The notes below the pieces were generated by a model. The model saw only the letters and a list, made by a program, of their open reading frames with translations. It did not search any database and was not told where the DNA came from. A stretch of DNA of 64,000 nt. It comes from Herbidospora mongoliensis. GTDB taxonomy: Bacteria; Actinomycetota; Actinomycetes; Streptosporangiales; Streptosporangiaceae. Of this stretch, positions 46,201 through 53,872 are shown piece after piece (within the stretch, counting starts at the first letter, position 1; every line of letters begins with the position of its first letter). Both the position numbers and the translations under genes were made by a program. The stretch spans positions 62,001 to 126,000 of the forward strand of contig NZ_BBXD01000024.1 in assembly GCF_001570545.1 (NCBI RefSeq). Direction: 5' to 3'.

Positions 46201-46572
46201 GAAACCCGGGAGGCTGTCGCGGAGATGCGGCCTGGTCAAGGCGGCCGCAGCTCCCGAGTCCTCCAGAACCATGGCGATCCGGGCGGCGGGGTAGCCCGGA
46301 TCGATGGGTAAGTAGGCCGCCCCGGCCTTGAGCGTGCCGAGTAAGGCGACGACCATCTCCGCCGATCTGTCGACGTAGAGGGCGACCAGGTCGCCGGGCG
46401 TCACCCCGGCGTCGGCGAGGCGGCGGGCCACGCCTCGGGCGGCGGCGTCGAGGTCGCCGTAGGTCAGCGTGCGGTCCCCGCACACCACCGCGACCCGGCC
46501 GGGCGAGGTTTCCGCGTGGGCCTCGAAGAGGTCCAGGAAGGCCGGGACGTCCGTCAGGGTGGTATCGATCAT
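40258..46572 (-). CDS. NRPS A-T-C*-T-C-A-T, 2104 aa
   Basis: The protein begins directly with an adenylation domain, so it starts the assembly line. Order: A1 (10-490), carrier 1 (GGHSLL, 520), a condensation domain whose HHxxxDG is FHGIAGDEW (702) and thus probably inactive, carrier 2 (GGRSLL, 1046) with no adenylation domain of its own, an intact condensation domain (HHIVADG, 1226), A2 (TSGSTGKPKG, 1684) and carrier 3 (GGHSLL, 2044). Both adenylation pockets read DILQLGVIWK, one residue from the Gly code DILQLGLIWK. It passes its chain to the C-A-T-TE-MFS protein. GGGAG lies 8 nt before the ATG. No MbtH-like gene is seen in the window. Confidence 0.93.
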   Translation of the reverse strand: MIDTTLTDVPAFLDLFEAHAETSPGRVAVVCGDRTLTYGDLDAAARGVARRLADAGVTPGDLVALYVDRSAEMVVALLGTLKAGAAYLPIDPGYPAARIAMVLEDSGAAAALTRPHLRDSLPGFTGPIVDVDGAAEDAGHALGRRSARAYVLYTSGSTGRPKGVVISHRALLNFLQAMRELLGAGKDDVWLALTSLSFDISGLELYLPLVTGGRIVVADAETARDGALLRDLVEREGVTHVQATPSGWRVLLDAGFAGKVTGLVGGEALPVALARRLAARCARLINVYGPTETTIWSTAWEVPKNPSYVSIGTPIANTTIHVLDDDMRPVGEGELYIGGLGVADGYLNRPELTAERFVPTGDGDRLYRTGDLVRRRADGGLDFLGRADTQVKLRGHRIELGEIESVLEELDGVRQAVVAVHGEVLVAYVVGTTSDHGDLLAALRERLPAYMVPSIVIPLDALPLTPNGKVDRLALPAPAQTAGEIAPRTATERVVAEAFAEVLGLDRVGAEADFFAVGGHSLLATKVTARLTRRLGVEIPVRELFGAPTVEALAAVLDGLDTVSVPLELRPAGSPVLLSPAQERLWFLHRFDPGDASWNLHLTRRLPGRLDAEALERALQRVVDRHEALRTRFPDADGRPVAVVEERFPLPLERLTARDEDEARALLSARVNAPFDLAAAAPVRAALVKVADEHVLCVVFHGIAGDEWSLDVLAEDLAADREPLTVQPGDVVAWQRGREAAGLGADALTRWRDRLAGLPVLNLPADRPRPAVASRRGAVVRAELPIPPLETLAQSQGTTLFTVLLAAYQAVLSAETGLHDFAVGAPTAGRGRVELEPVFGRLGNVLVLRADLSGDPTFAGLLARARTTVLAAMADEEVPVERLLTELDLGRDLGQTPLYQTVLTLDDRPAGVFPLDHVPARHDLTVDAWRSGDGLTLDLTYDATLFDAARVEALAARLTGLLATVADAPDRPLSDLLFPGVTLGGAAWRAEGLTASTRVEAVPVTRTHRAPETPAERRIARVFGQVVGVDDVGADDDFFALGGRSLLAPRAAALLTKAFGVPVPVRTLFAHPTVAGLAAAIGADPGVVPLEPREPGTPVPLSAAQERLWFMDHFDPGDASSNMYLARRLHGPLDPARFAAAYRALVDRHESLRTRFPADDGQPRLVIDPPGGGVIEWVPLPEDAVRDFCAELVNTPFDLAAAPPVRATLIQISPDDHVICVAMHHIVADGYSVNVMITELAALYEGAELPPLPVQAGDVSLWQLRREALDEGAAALAHWKEKLSGVPALELPLDRPRPLDAARVGAELSVQVPADLVARLESIGRDSGTTLFMVLLAAYQTVLSRHTGQHDFAVGSPTAARERVELESVIGYLAHTLVLRADLHGDPGFDELLRRTWATLVDALAHQDVPVERLKSVLGVRRDLGQSALFQTMLILHSHTAGGNLPETFGDLSYEPYDAGAIKTAFDLTLTVWPVAEGLNLVFDYDLALFDTSTVERFAARLVSCLDEIAADPTAPLSALTMRTPEDDAALSEWGSGPELPLPEGTLLDLITPGDRIAVDDLTYRDLLSSADALAGRLAALGVGRGDVVAILAERSTQALTGMLAVMKAGAAYLPLDPAYPEARIAFVLADARPKVLLADREPWGNGDLPVIRLDAPAASSDVRAPITGGPAPGDPAYVLYTSGSTGKPKGVVVPHRALLNFLVSMRELLGSTPDDVWLALTSLSFDISGLELYLPLVTGGRVVIADPDIALDGQALAQRIASAGVTHVQATPSGWRVLLEGDIPRVTALVGGEALPPGLAKELRARTGRLVNVYGPTETTIWSTAWEVPDDPGEISIGRPIGNTTVAVVDARLNPVPPRAPGELVIGGLGLADGYLHRPELTAERFVDGVYRTGDLVRWTWDGTLEFLGRGDGQVKLRGHRIELGEIESVLESLDGVTRAAVAVKGDVLVAYTVGRTNALREELIALLPASFVPSVYVSMDALPLTPNGKLDRLALPEPEPQRQESFVAPRSDAEALVADVWSEVLGIEGIGVFDDFFELGGHSLLAVRVAARLDATIGVVVPIRTLFTHSTVEALGQAVEELLLAEFDELSDDEALALMEES

Positions 46573-46589
46573 GCAGCCATCTCCCAGGG

Positions 46590-47957
46590 ATGAAACAGGA
46601 CTTCTCCGCGATCATGGACGTAAGCCACAATCGCGGGATGACAGTGCCCGAACAGGCCGACAAGCGCCGCGCCCTCGTGGCCAAGCTGCTGGCGCGCAAG
46701 GCCGCCCCGCAGGGGGTCACCCCGGTTCCGCGGGACGGCGGCCCGCTCCCGTGCTCCCACGAGCAGCGCCGCATCTGGCTGGCCCAGCAGTCCGACCCGG
46801 CCGCCGCGCCCAATGTGACGCTCGGCGTGGCCCTCTCGGGCCATCTCGATCTCGTCCGGCTGGCCGACGCGTTCACCGCGCTGATCAGACGGCACGAGGT
46901 GTTCCGGACGACGTACACCACCGAGCCGTCGCAGGTGGTCCACGAGGTGCTGCCCGCCCCGCTGGAGTACCTGGACCTCACCGGCCTGCCCGAACAGGCG
47001 GCCCTGGACCTGGCGCTGGCGAAGAGCGGCGAGCGCTTCCCGGTGGGAGACGGGCCGCTGCTGCGGCTGACCGTGTTCCGGGTGGCCCGTGAGGAGTACC
47101 GGCTGTTCCTGGTGTGTCACCACATCGCCGCCGACGGCGGCTCGCTGGGCATCGTCGCCGACGATCTCGCCGCGCTCTACTCGGGTCTCGACCGGCCCGA
47201 ACTGCCGATCCAGTACGCCGACTACGCCGTCTGGTCGGTGCGCCGCGCCGAGTCGAGGATCGCCGAACGGCTCCCCTACTGGACCGACCTCCTGAGCGGC
47301 GCGCCCGGCCCGCTCTTCGAGGGCGCCGTCTCCGAGAAGGCCTCCAGGGCCGGGGCCACCGCGGCCGTCAGGGTCGGCCGGGAGACGGTCGACCGGCTGC
47401 GGCGGCTGGGCGACGGGGCCACGACGCCCTTCGTGGCGCTCTGCGCGGCCTATTTGACGCTGTTGCAGCGGATGACCGGACGCAGGGACCTGGTCACCGG
47501 CATCGTGGCGGCCTCGCGCACCCGCCGGGAGCTGGAATCGGTCGTCGGCACGTTCGTCAACATGCTGCCGCTGCGCGTCGCGCTGCCCGCAGGGCAGGGG
47601 TTCCCCGCACTGCTCACCAAGGTCAGAGAGGCCGCGGCGGGGGCGCTGGCCAACGAGATCCCTTTCGACACCCTGGTCTCGCGCGCGGGGGTGGCCCGGA
47701 TCCCGGGCGTGCATCCGGTGTTCCAGACGTCGTTCATCCACCGGGACGACCCGAAGCCGCCCGCGACTTGGGATGGCCTGACGGCACGTGTCTGGGACCA
47801 CGAGGTCGACGACGCCGCGCTCGACCTGATGCTGACCGCGACCCCGCGAGGCGGCGATTACGAGCTCGCCTTCACCGGCAAGCTTGACCGATTCTCCGCA
47901 GGTCAGGTCAAGGAGCTGCCGGTCGTCTTCCGCGACTTGCTCGACGAACTTCGGTAG
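46590..47957 (+). CDS. Stand-alone NRPS condensation protein with intact active site
   Basis: A 455-aa condensation domain protein: PCSHEQRRIWLAQQSDP opening, RRHEVFRTTY, the full catalytic CHHIAADGGS near residue 175, and VGTFVNMLPLRV late. It is divergent from the NRPS with only 17 bp between ATGs if ATG 46590 is used. ATG 46614 or 46638 would leave more room for a promoter, and none has a perfect ribosome site. Since the first internal condensation domain of the NRPS is degenerate, this protein is a good candidate to do that condensation in trans. Confidence 0.87.
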   Translation: MKQDFSAIMDVSHNRGMTVPEQADKRRALVAKLLARKAAPQGVTPVPRDGGPLPCSHEQRRIWLAQQSDPAAAPNVTLGVALSGHLDLVRLADAFTALIRRHEVFRTTYTTEPSQVVHEVLPAPLEYLDLTGLPEQAALDLALAKSGERFPVGDGPLLRLTVFRVAREEYRLFLVCHHIAADGGSLGIVADDLAALYSGLDRPELPIQYADYAVWSVRRAESRIAERLPYWTDLLSGAPGPLFEGAVSEKASRAGATAAVRVGRETVDRLRRLGDGATTPFVALCAAYLTLLQRMTGRRDLVTGIVAASRTRRELESVVGTFVNMLPLRVALPAGQGFPALLTKVREAAAGALANEIPFDTLVSRAGVARIPGVHPVFQTSFIHRDDPKPPATWDGLTARVWDHEVDDAALDLMLTATPRGGDYELAFTGKLDRFSAGQVKELPVVFRDLLDELR

Positions 47958-48093
47958 CGGGCCCGGCACCCGCGCATTGGATCACGCCGGAACGGGCCTG
48001 CGGTACCCGCGTCTCACTTACCGGTCCAGTCTTCAAAGCCTGAATGGCACAAATAGACAAGACGGGCGTGTGGGGGTCAATGGGTTCTGGCGG

Positions 48094-48129
48094 GTGGGGG
48101 CCGATGTGGAATGGTTCATCGGCCCCCAC
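48094..48129. terminator. Hairpin 1 between condensation and gnd genes
   Basis: A 13-bp perfect stem, GTGGGGGCCGATG with CATCGGCCCCCAC, and a 10-nt loop, in the 287-bp gap between two convergent genes. It is likely a bidirectional terminator. Confidence 0.7.
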
Positions 48130-48137
48130 GCCGGAAC

Positions 48138-48194
48138 CCCGGATCGCGGTGAGACGTGAGCGCGCGCCGCCTGTGTCTCACCCCGCGATCCGGG
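48138..48194. terminator. Hairpin 2 between condensation and gnd genes
   Basis: Arms 48138-48155 and 48175-48194 (CCCGGATCGCGG-TGAGAC with GTCTCA-CC-CCGCGATCCGGG) pair over 18 bp with a 2-nt bulge and a 19-nt loop. It lies immediately after hairpin 1. Confidence 0.6.
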
Positions 48195-48244
48195 ACGTGG
48201 GGCCGGGGGCCGGTGGTCAGGTCACCGGAACCCCGGACGGTCCC

Positions 48245-49684
48245 CTACGACTCCTGGATCTCCGACCGGTCGCCGCTCCAGTCGGTGTGGTACACCCCTT
48301 CGCGGTCGACGCGGTTGTAGGTGTGCGCACCGAAGAAGTCGCGCAGGCCCTGGATCAGGGCCGCCGGCAGGCGGTCGCGGCGCAGGCCGTCGTAGTAGGC
48401 CAGCGCCGAGGAGAACCCGGGCGTCGGGACGCCGATCGAGGCGGCCGTCGAGACGACCCGGCGCCAGGCGCCCTGCGCCTCGGCCAGGGCCTCCGCGAAG
48501 GACGGCGAGGCCAGCAGCGTCGGCAGCGCCGGGTCCTTGGCGTAGGCGTCACGGATGCGATCGAGGAAGCGGGCCCGGATGATGCAGCCGCCCCGCCAGA
48601 TCGTGGCCATGTCGCCGAGCTTGAGGTCCCAGCCGAACTCCTTGGAGGCGGCGGCCATCTGGTCGAAGCCCTGGGCGTACGCCACGATCTTCGAGGCGAG
48701 CAGGGCCTGCCGGACGTCGTCCACCAGCGAGTAGTTCGGCGCCGAGCCGATCGGGCCTTCGAGGTCCTTGGCGGCCTGGCGGCGGGTGACGTCACCCGAC
48801 AGACCGCGAGCGAACACCGCCTCGGCGATGCCGGTGACCGGCACGCCGAGTTCGAGGGCGTTCTGGACGGTCCAGCGACCGGTGCCCTTCTGCTCGGCCC
48901 GGTCGGCCACGACGTCCACGAACGGACGGCCCGTCTTGGCGTCGACGTGACCGAGCACCTCGGCGGTGATCTCGATCAGGTAGGACTCCAGGTCGCCCCG
49001 GTTCCACTCGGTGAAGATCTCCGCCAGCTCGCCCGGGGTGCGGCCCAGGGCCTGCCGGAGCAGGTCGTAGGCCTCCGCGATGAGCTGCATGTCGGAGTAT
49101 TCGATGCCGTTGTGGACCATCTTCACGAAGTGGCCCGCGCCGTCGGCGCCGACGTGGACGCAGCAGGGCACCCCGTCGACCTTCGCCGAGATGTCCTCCA
49201 GGATGGGGCCGAGCGACCGATAGGCCTCCGGCGACCCGCCCGGCATGATGCTGGGCCCGTTGAGCGCGCCCTCCTCACCGCCGGAGATGCCGGTGCCGAC
49301 GAACAGCAGCCCGCGCTCCTTCAGCGCCGCCTCGCGGCGCCTGGTGTCGGAGAAAAGGGCGTTACCGCCGTCGACGATCATGTCGCCGGGCTCCATGTGG
49401 GCCGCCAGGTCCTCGATCACGGCGTCGGTGGCCGGACCGGCCTTCACCATGATGATCGCCTTACGGGGTTTCGTGAGCGACGCCACGAACTCCGCCGTCG
49501 TGCCCGTCGCGATGAACGCGCCTTCCCCGGCGTGATTCTCGACGAGCTCCTGCGTCTTGCTCTCGGTGCGGTTGTGCACCGCGACGACGTATCCGTGGTG
49601 GGCCAGGTTCCTCGCGAGGTTCCGGCCCATGACCGCCAGGCCCGTCACTCCGATGTCGGCTGTGCCCAAAACGTTCTTGTCCAT
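48245..49684 (-). CDS. gnd: 6-phosphogluconate dehydrogenase (decarboxylating)
   Basis: A 479-aa enzyme of the long (about 470-aa) NADP-dependent class. An N-terminal Rossmann motif, GVTGLAVMGRNLARNLAHHG, is followed by the substrate signature GTGISGGEEGALNGPSIMPGG, catalytic Lys/Asn in GAGHFVKMVHNGIEYSDMQL, and a C-terminal HTDWSGDRSE tail. It oxidises 6-phosphogluconate to ribulose-5-phosphate, CO2 and NADPH in the pentose phosphate pathway. It stands alone, with the TIGR03118 gene upstream in the same direction. Confidence 0.97.
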   Translation of the reverse strand: MDKNVLGTADIGVTGLAVMGRNLARNLAHHGYVVAVHNRTESKTQELVENHAGEGAFIATGTTAEFVASLTKPRKAIIMVKAGPATDAVIEDLAAHMEPGDMIVDGGNALFSDTRRREAALKERGLLFVGTGISGGEEGALNGPSIMPGGSPEAYRSLGPILEDISAKVDGVPCCVHVGADGAGHFVKMVHNGIEYSDMQLIAEAYDLLRQALGRTPGELAEIFTEWNRGDLESYLIEITAEVLGHVDAKTGRPFVDVVADRAEQKGTGRWTVQNALELGVPVTGIAEAVFARGLSGDVTRRQAAKDLEGPIGSAPNYSLVDDVRQALLASKIVAYAQGFDQMAAASKEFGWDLKLGDMATIWRGGCIIRARFLDRIRDAYAKDPALPTLLASPSFAEALAEAQGAWRRVVSTAASIGVPTPGFSSALAYYDGLRRDRLPAALIQGLRDFFGAHTYNRVDREGVYHTDWSGDRSEIQES

Positions 49685-49710
49685 GCGCCGCTCCTATCCT
49701 TCCGGGCAGC

Positions 49711-50925
49711 TCAGTAGCTGTAGTTGCCGCCCGCAGACGACGTCGGCGTAGTGCTCGCCGACGGTTTGGGCGTCGCCGACGCCGCCGGCGGAGCCGACGG
49801 CGACCCGGCACCGGGCAACGGCCCGGCGTCCGACGGCCTCAGCACGCCCAGGAGGCCGTGCTGGGCCTTGTCGATGCCCGCCGCGAACCATACAGAGTTC
49901 GTGCCGCCGTTCGCTTCGGTGCCCGGCTCCAGATCCCACAGACCTTCGAGCACGATCGGCTGGCCGTTGGTCTGCCGCAGCGCGCCGAGGTATCGACCCG
50001 AACGGGCGTTGAAGGCGTTGACCTGCCCATCTCCGAAATTACCCACCAGAACGGCGCCGGCCAAGGCCCCGAATCCGCGCGGCGCCTGAATCATCGCCCA
50101 CGGCGCGTTCAGCGCGCCCCGCTGGGCGAAGCGGCCGAGGTAGCGTCCGTTGGCGGAGAAGCGGGAGACGAACCCGAGTCCCCGGCCGGGGACGGCCTTG
50201 CCGGTGACGGCGTCGCGCTTGGCGTACGCGACCATGACCACGTTGCCGACGACCTCGACGTTGAAGGGGGCGTAGTCCCTGGGCATGCGCGGGTCGCGGA
50301 ACTGCGAGCGGGACAGCCTGACCCGGTCGAACTCCTCGTCGTAGACGTGGATGGCCCGGTGGGAGAACGAGGGGGCGAGCAGGAAGCCGCCCTTGTTGGT
50401 GTTCATCACCGCCAGGCCCTTGTAGTCGGCGCCCTTGGTGAACGCCGCGATGACCGCGTTCTTGGGGTTGACCTCGGCGTTCCACGCGGTGATCGCGCCC
50501 GAGGGGCTGGCGAAGATGAAGGTCGCGGGCTTGTCCTTGATGAGGAACTCGTCCTGCGACATGTTGACGACCTGGCCGGTCGGCGTGCCGCCCGGGATCG
50601 CCACCTCGGTCTGTTCCTTCTTGGCGTTGCCGGAGTAGACGGTGGCGACACCGGTGCCCGCGCCGGACACCCACAGTGTCTTGCCCATGGCCAGACCCCA
50701 GGGGTTGACCAGCTTGGGGTCGGTGACGGCAGCCTTGCCGGGCACGTCGGACACCAGGTTAACCTGGGAGTAGCGGTTCGTCGCCGACTTGGCCGCGGGC
50801 TTCGCGGCGGGCTTGGCGACGGTGGCTGGCTTGGCCTGCGGGGCTGCCTGAGCGCTGGCGGGAATACTCAGCGGGGTGCTCAGAACGAGCGTCCCGGCGG
50901 TGAGCACGGCGACGCGTGAACGCAT
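49711..50925 (-). CDS. Secreted TIGR03118-family beta-propeller protein
   Basis: A 404-aa secreted protein. The signal peptide (residues 1-28) is followed by a Lys/Pro/Ala-rich spacer. The TIGR03118 domain begins YSQVNLVSDVPGKAAVTDPKLVNPWGLAMG and continues through repeated propeller blades (GRFAQRGALNAPWAMIQAP, VLVGNFGDGQVNAFNARSG). The C-terminus is a Ser/Pro/Thr-rich tail ending GGNYSY. The family has no proven function. The low-complexity ends suggest wall or surface localisation. Confidence 0.85.
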   Translation of the reverse strand: MRSRVAVLTAGTLVLSTPLSIPASAQAAPQAKPATVAKPAAKPAAKSATNRYSQVNLVSDVPGKAAVTDPKLVNPWGLAMGKTLWVSGAGTGVATVYSGNAKKEQTEVAIPGGTPTGQVVNMSQDEFLIKDKPATFIFASPSGAITAWNAEVNPKNAVIAAFTKGADYKGLAVMNTNKGGFLLAPSFSHRAIHVYDEEFDRVRLSRSQFRDPRMPRDYAPFNVEVVGNVVMVAYAKRDAVTGKAVPGRGLGFVSRFSANGRYLGRFAQRGALNAPWAMIQAPRGFGALAGAVLVGNFGDGQVNAFNARSGRYLGALRQTNGQPIVLEGLWDLEPGTEANGGTNSVWFAAGIDKAQHGLLGVLRPSDAGPLPGAGSPSAPPAASATPKPSASTTPTSSAGGNYSY

Positions 50926-51156
50926 CTGGTGGTCTCCTTCGAGGGCCTTCTCGGTGCATGACCTAAGGTGCGGAGGTTCGCGAAGCTCCCTTACGGGCGG
51001 AGATACGCGGGTGCGCCGAGGAGGGTTCAGGGAAATATCACCGACTTATAAACCTATTAAAAGGGTAGGGTTTGTCGAGTTAACGACCTGGCAAAACCTC
51101 TCTGACCCCACGACCTGGCTGTCTATGGTCGTCGTGTGATCCTTGGAGACTCCGGA

Positions 51157-52032
51157 ATGTTCCTCCCTCAGCCCCAGCGTTCCGTCGTGGCGATTCCCCC
51201 GCCAGGAGACGGCCCCGGTTTCTGGGCCGGCGCGCCGAGCGCCGTCGTCACGCCCGACGGGACGATCTACCTGGCCTACCGGCTACGCCGCCCGATCGGC
51301 GAGGGTCGCGGCTACGCGATCCAGATCGCCCGCTCGGACGACGGCGAGCGCTTCGAACCGGTACTGACGATCACCAAAGACCAGATGCGGACCGAGTCGC
51401 TGGAGCGCCCCACGCTCGTGCTGACCCCGTCGGGCACCTGGCGGCTCTATTTGAGCTGCGCCACCTACGGAACCAAACACTGGCGGGTGGAACTCCTGGA
51501 GGCCTCCCGCCCCGAGGACCTCGACCCCGCGACCGCACACGTGGTCCTCCCCGGCGACCTCAAAACGGGCGTCAAGGACCCGGTGATCGTCCACCACGGC
51601 GGCCAGTGGCACCTGTGGGCCTCCTGCCACCCGCTGGAGATCGCCGAAGAGGCCGACCAGATGGTCACCGACTACGCCACCAGCCCCGACGGCCGCGACT
51701 GGACCTGGCACGGCACCGCCCTCGACCGCCGCCCCGGCGCCTGGGACTCACGCGGCGTCCGCGTCTCGGCGGTCCGCTTCACCGACGACGGCGTGCTGGC
51801 CTACTACGACGGCCGGGCCAGCGCGGCCGAGAACTACGAGGAGCGCACGGGCGTCGCCACCGGCCCCGACCCGTCGACGCTGACGGCGGTGGGCGTCCAC
51901 CCGCACGCCCAGTCCCCTCATGGGGGCCTCAGGTACCTCGACATCATCGACCTGCCCGGCGGCGGCCGGCGCATCTACTACGAGTGGACCCGCCCCGACG
52001 GCGCCCACGACCTGCGCACGGAACTCGTCTAG
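51157..52032 (+). CDS. Glycosidase-like beta-propeller protein (GH43-type fold), 291 aa
   Basis: ATG 51157 has GGAG 8 nt upstream and is preferred over GTG 51136. The sequence has the spaced W/Y-rich strands of five-bladed propellers: [62 protein letters not shown] and [17 protein letters not shown]. These resemble GH43/GH32-type proteins, with Asp in VKDP and Glu in SLERP as candidate catalytic residues. No signal peptide is seen, so it acts in the cytosol. The family is uncertain; a sialidase-like propeller is the alternative. Confidence 0.7.
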   Translation: MFLPQPQRSVVAIPPPGDGPGFWAGAPSAVVTPDGTIYLAYRLRRPIGEGRGYAIQIARSDDGERFEPVLTITKDQMRTESLERPTLVLTPSGTWRLYLSCATYGTKHWRVELLEASRPEDLDPATAHVVLPGDLKTGVKDPVIVHHGGQWHLWASCHPLEIAEEADQMVTDYATSPDGRDWTWHGTALDRRPGAWDSRGVRVSAVRFTDDGVLAYYDGRASAAENYEERTGVATGPDPSTLTAVGVHPHAQSPHGGLRYLDIIDLPGGGRRIYYEWTRPDGAHDLRTELV

Positions 52033-52095
52033 GAGACGAGGGGCCGGCCTGGCGGCCGATCGCGGCACCTGCCGACGATCTGGCACGACGACAGC

Positions 52096-52133
52096 CGGAG
52101 GGCCGCGCGGCGACTCGCCCGCGCGGCCCTCCG
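52096..52133. terminator. Bidirectional hairpin terminator
   Basis: A perfect 15-bp stem (CGGAGGGCCGCGCGG with CCGCGCGGCCCTCCG) and an 8-nt loop between the convergent propeller and sulfotransferase genes. Confidence 0.85.
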
Positions 52134-52154
52134 TTCAGCCCTGAGAAGCGATAC

Positions 52155-53108
52155 CTACCTGGGCCGCCCGTTCCTGGCCTGGCCCTGGCCCTCCGGCCGG
52201 TGGCCGACCTGGCCGCCCGAGCGGTCCCTCGGCCTGACCCAGTCGGCGAAGTCCTCCCCCGTCACCTCTTCGAGCAGCTTGATGTCGTCGGTGAAGTAGG
52301 GGATCAGGTCCTGGCGCTGCTCCCACGTCAGGGGCCGCCGGGCCCGGCCGTCACGCTGGAGCACCCGGGCGAGCGGGGCGGTCAGCGCCTGGCCGCCGAG
52401 GCGGTCGCCGACCCGGACCACCTGCGACAGCACCTGGTGCAGCACCGTCTCGTGAGGGTGCACGGTCACGTTCTCGCGGGGGACCTCGGAGATCAGTCCG
52501 GTACGCACCCCCAGATGCCCGCAGATACGGTCGAGCGTCTCCTGGGGGCGGTCGAGCAGGTCGCGGTAGCGGAAGACGAGCACCTGCTCCTCGGTGAACA
52601 GGTCGTAGAGGTCACGGAGCTGCTCGCCGTACTTGCCCAGACCCACGTAGTGCCAGAACGGCGCCCATCCGGCCGCGATCCGCTCCGACTCGCGCGCGCA
52701 CGCCTCGACGAAGTCGCCGACCGGCTCCAGCCCGGCCGACCACAGGTGCGTCCAGTTGGAATGGGCCCGCTCGATCGGATCCCGCAGCACCACGATCAGC
52801 CGGACCTCCGGGATCAGGTCCTTGATGCGCCGCTGGGCGTCCCGGTCGTACAGGTAGAACGGGGTCGACTCACCGTTCAGGTATCCCGGCCGGAACAGGG
52901 CCTCGTAGTCGGAGCGGCGCCAGACGTGCTCGCGGTAGGTCTCCGCGTCGCCGGGCCCGCCCTTCTCCGGCGGCGGACCGTCGGACAGGAAGAACTTGGG
53001 CTCCTTCACCGCCGACAGGTACAGGTCGGGGTGGGCGCTGAGCGCGGCGTGCAGGGCGGTCGTGGCGGCCTTCGGGGCCCCGACGACCAGGAAGCCGGGC
53101 AGAGTCAC
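52155..53108 (-). CDS. PAPS-dependent sulfotransferase
   Basis: A 317-aa sulfotransferase. The 5'-phosphosulfate loop is GAPKAATTALHAAL at the N-terminus, and the 3'-phosphate motif is VVLRDPIERAHSNWTH near residue 105. KEPKFFL and YGEQLRDLYDLF match the heparan N-sulfotransferase-like family seen in bacteria. It transfers sulfate from PAPS to a carbohydrate or natural-product hydroxyl, and the acceptor cannot be read. The tail is Gly/Arg-rich. No PAPS biosynthesis genes are nearby. Confidence 0.92.
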   Translation of the reverse strand: MTLPGFLVVGAPKAATTALHAALSAHPDLYLSAVKEPKFFLSDGPPPEKGGPGDAETYREHVWRRSDYEALFRPGYLNGESTPFYLYDRDAQRRIKDLIPEVRLIVVLRDPIERAHSNWTHLWSAGLEPVGDFVEACARESERIAAGWAPFWHYVGLGKYGEQLRDLYDLFTEEQVLVFRYRDLLDRPQETLDRICGHLGVRTGLISEVPRENVTVHPHETVLHQVLSQVVRVGDRLGGQALTAPLARVLQRDGRARRPLTWEQRQDLIPYFTDDIKLLEEVTGEDFADWVRPRDRSGGQVGHRPEGQGQARNGRPR

Positions 53109-53226
53109 GATAATCCTCCACTTTTCCTACAAACTTAGTATGGAATCGATCCTCCTTCAACGTCCCGGCCCTTCCCACGGTACGGACCCCCCACCGCGGG
53201 TTGGCAACCAGATCTGCTTCAAGCTA

Positions 53227-53255
53227 TTCACAATAAGTAATCATGCGATTACTAT
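53227..53255 (+). promoter_or_regulatory. Sigma70-like promoter with embedded palindrome, before the SH3 protein gene
   Basis: TTCACA (53227-53232) and TACTAT (53250-53255) are 17 bp apart in an unusually AT-rich stretch. The palindrome AGTAATC-ATGC-GATTACT (53236-53253) fills the spacer and overlaps the -10, a classic repressor site layout. Confidence 0.55.
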
Positions 53256-53305
53256 GAGTAGTAACAGCAGGTCAAAAGCCTGCCTGGTACGTAAGGAGTG
53301 AGATC

Positions 53306-53872
53306 ATGGATCTCGTCAAGCCCGCCGCCCTCGTCGCCGCGACCGTGTTCTGCCTGGCCCTCCCGGCCGACGCGAGCACCGCGCCCTCCCGCGCCGCCGC
53401 CCCGGCGGTCACCGCCGCCCCCTCCACCGTCCACGCGGGGCAGACCGTCCGGCTCCGGACCAAGGCCTGCCCCACCCGGCCCGGCTACGCCTATTCGCCG
53501 GCCTGGGGCCGCAGCGTCACCCTGCTGCCCAACGGTGTTCGGGCCGCGGGCACCGCCACCGTCTGGTCGGGCACCAAGCCGGGCACCTACTCGATCTCCG
53601 TCGCCTGCCAGGGCCAGCCCTACCCGACCGCCTTCGGCTACCTGACGGTCGTGGCCGCCGGGACCTCGGTCACGTACCGGGTCCAGCACGTCCGCAAGGG
53701 CAGCCGCCTCAACATGCGGTCGGGCCCCGGCCTGAAGCACGAGGTGGTCGGCAAGCTCAAGTGGAGGGCGACCGTCCAGGGCTCCCCGGTCAAGAAGGGC
53801 GGCTGGGTGAAGATCACCAGGAAGGACGGCACCACCGGCTGGTCGTACGGCTACTACCTTCGCCGCGTCTAA
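53306..53872 (+). CDS. Secreted bacterial SH3-domain protein, 188 aa
   Basis: ATG at 53306 with AAGGAG 7 nt upstream. The signal peptide (residues 1-24) is followed by an Ig-like beta region (VHAGQTVRLRTKACP) containing two Cys. A C-terminal SH3b domain spans about 122-188 (RLNMRSGPGLKHEVVGKL ... GWVKITRKDGTTGWSYGYYL). Such domains bind peptidoglycan or wall peptides. The gene is monogenic with its own palindrome-bearing promoter and overlaps the convergent YibE/F gene by 4 bp. Confidence 0.88.
   Translation: MDLVKPAALVAATVFCLALPADASTAPSRAAAPAVTAAPSTVHAGQTVRLRTKACPTRPGYAYSPAWGRSVTLLPNGVRAAGTATVWSGTKPGTYSISVACQGQPYPTAFGYLTVVAAGTSVTYRVQHVRKGSRLNMRSGPGLKHEVVGKLKWRATVQGSPVKKGGWVKITRKDGTTGWSYGYYLRRV

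Noticed and set aside
36338..46311. Very long plus-strand open frames across the NRPS genes (36338-40444 and 41269-46311)
   Set aside because: They show no domains and consist of low-complexity Gly/Arg/Glu/Val; the minus strand encodes complete adenylation, carrier, condensation and thioesterase motifs.
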